Part shown: positions 62,626 to 64,000 of the stretch, one piece after another
Layout: each line of letters opens with the position of its first letter
Position numbering within the stretch: position 1 is the stretch's first letter
From: Rhodovarius lipocyclicus
Lineage (GTDB): Bacteria; Pseudomonadota; Alphaproteobacteria; Acetobacterales; Acetobacteraceae
Direction: 5' to 3'
Assembly (NCBI RefSeq): GCF_009900765.1
Contig: NZ_JAAABL010000005.1
Coordinates: 62,001 to 126,000, forward strand
DNA length: 64,000 bases
Notes under the pieces: model-generated
Database searches by the model: none
What the model saw: the letters and a program-made list of their open reading frames with translations, nothing else
Told to the model about the DNA's origin: nothing
Made by a program: the position numbers and the translations under genes

Positions 62626-64000
<1,375 letters not shown>

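Overview
The window is a GC-rich (roughly 70%) alphaproteobacterial chromosome segment. Gene content and order, including nuoA-N followed by birA-coaX-rnj-DUF1467, a short bacterial-type ProS, a TGA-rich coupled operon style and GMC/TonB/opine-like ABC clusters, fit the Acetobacteraceae (Roseomonas-like). That placement is an inference from protein style and synteny; no 16S gene is present. No phage, insertion sequence, integrase or CRISPR array was seen.

Layout. (1) 1-9415, minus strand: one operon running from a phosphonate monoester hydrolase (PMH) through two paralogous binding proteins, two OppD/F-type ATPases and two DppB/C-type permeases to a phosphodiesterase cut by the left edge. Both hydrolases lack signal peptides, so I read it as an import-then-hydrolyse pathway for phosphonate or phosphate esters. 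(2) 9625-11098, plus strand: a secreted repeat protein and a lipoprotein. (3) 11332-16907, minus: a second complete peptide/opine-type ABC transporter, with a palindromic tandem repeat between its binding-protein and permease genes. (4) 17005-21467: an AI-2E-family permease and dnaE. (5) 21591-27472: MFS transporter, small membrane proteins, and a GMC oxidoreductase divergent from a TonB-dependent receptor. (6) 27515-29842: rpsD with a strong promoter and structured leader, translationally coupled to a DUF4214/DUF1796-like protein. (7) 29805-35072: der, comEC and gltX. (8) 35145-38614: a GGDEF protein, then a coupled DoxX-like/opgC/msrP unit. (9) 38885-43433: Bcr/CflA MFS, lolD, lolC/E and proS. 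(10) 43434-44015: a non-coding interval with two likely small RNAs. (11) 44016-61531: DUF1467, rnj, coaX, birA and the 14-gene complex I operon. (12) 61753-64000: tRNA-Asp, tRNA-Val, hup and the 3' part of lon.

The least explained items are the PMH/transporter/phosphodiesterase operon, a two-copy structured AT-core element at convergent gene ends (11101-11330 and 23080-23295), the small-RNA interval at 43.7-43.94 kb, a cluster of five GANTC sites between comEC and gltX, and the rpsD leader with its coupled unknown gene.
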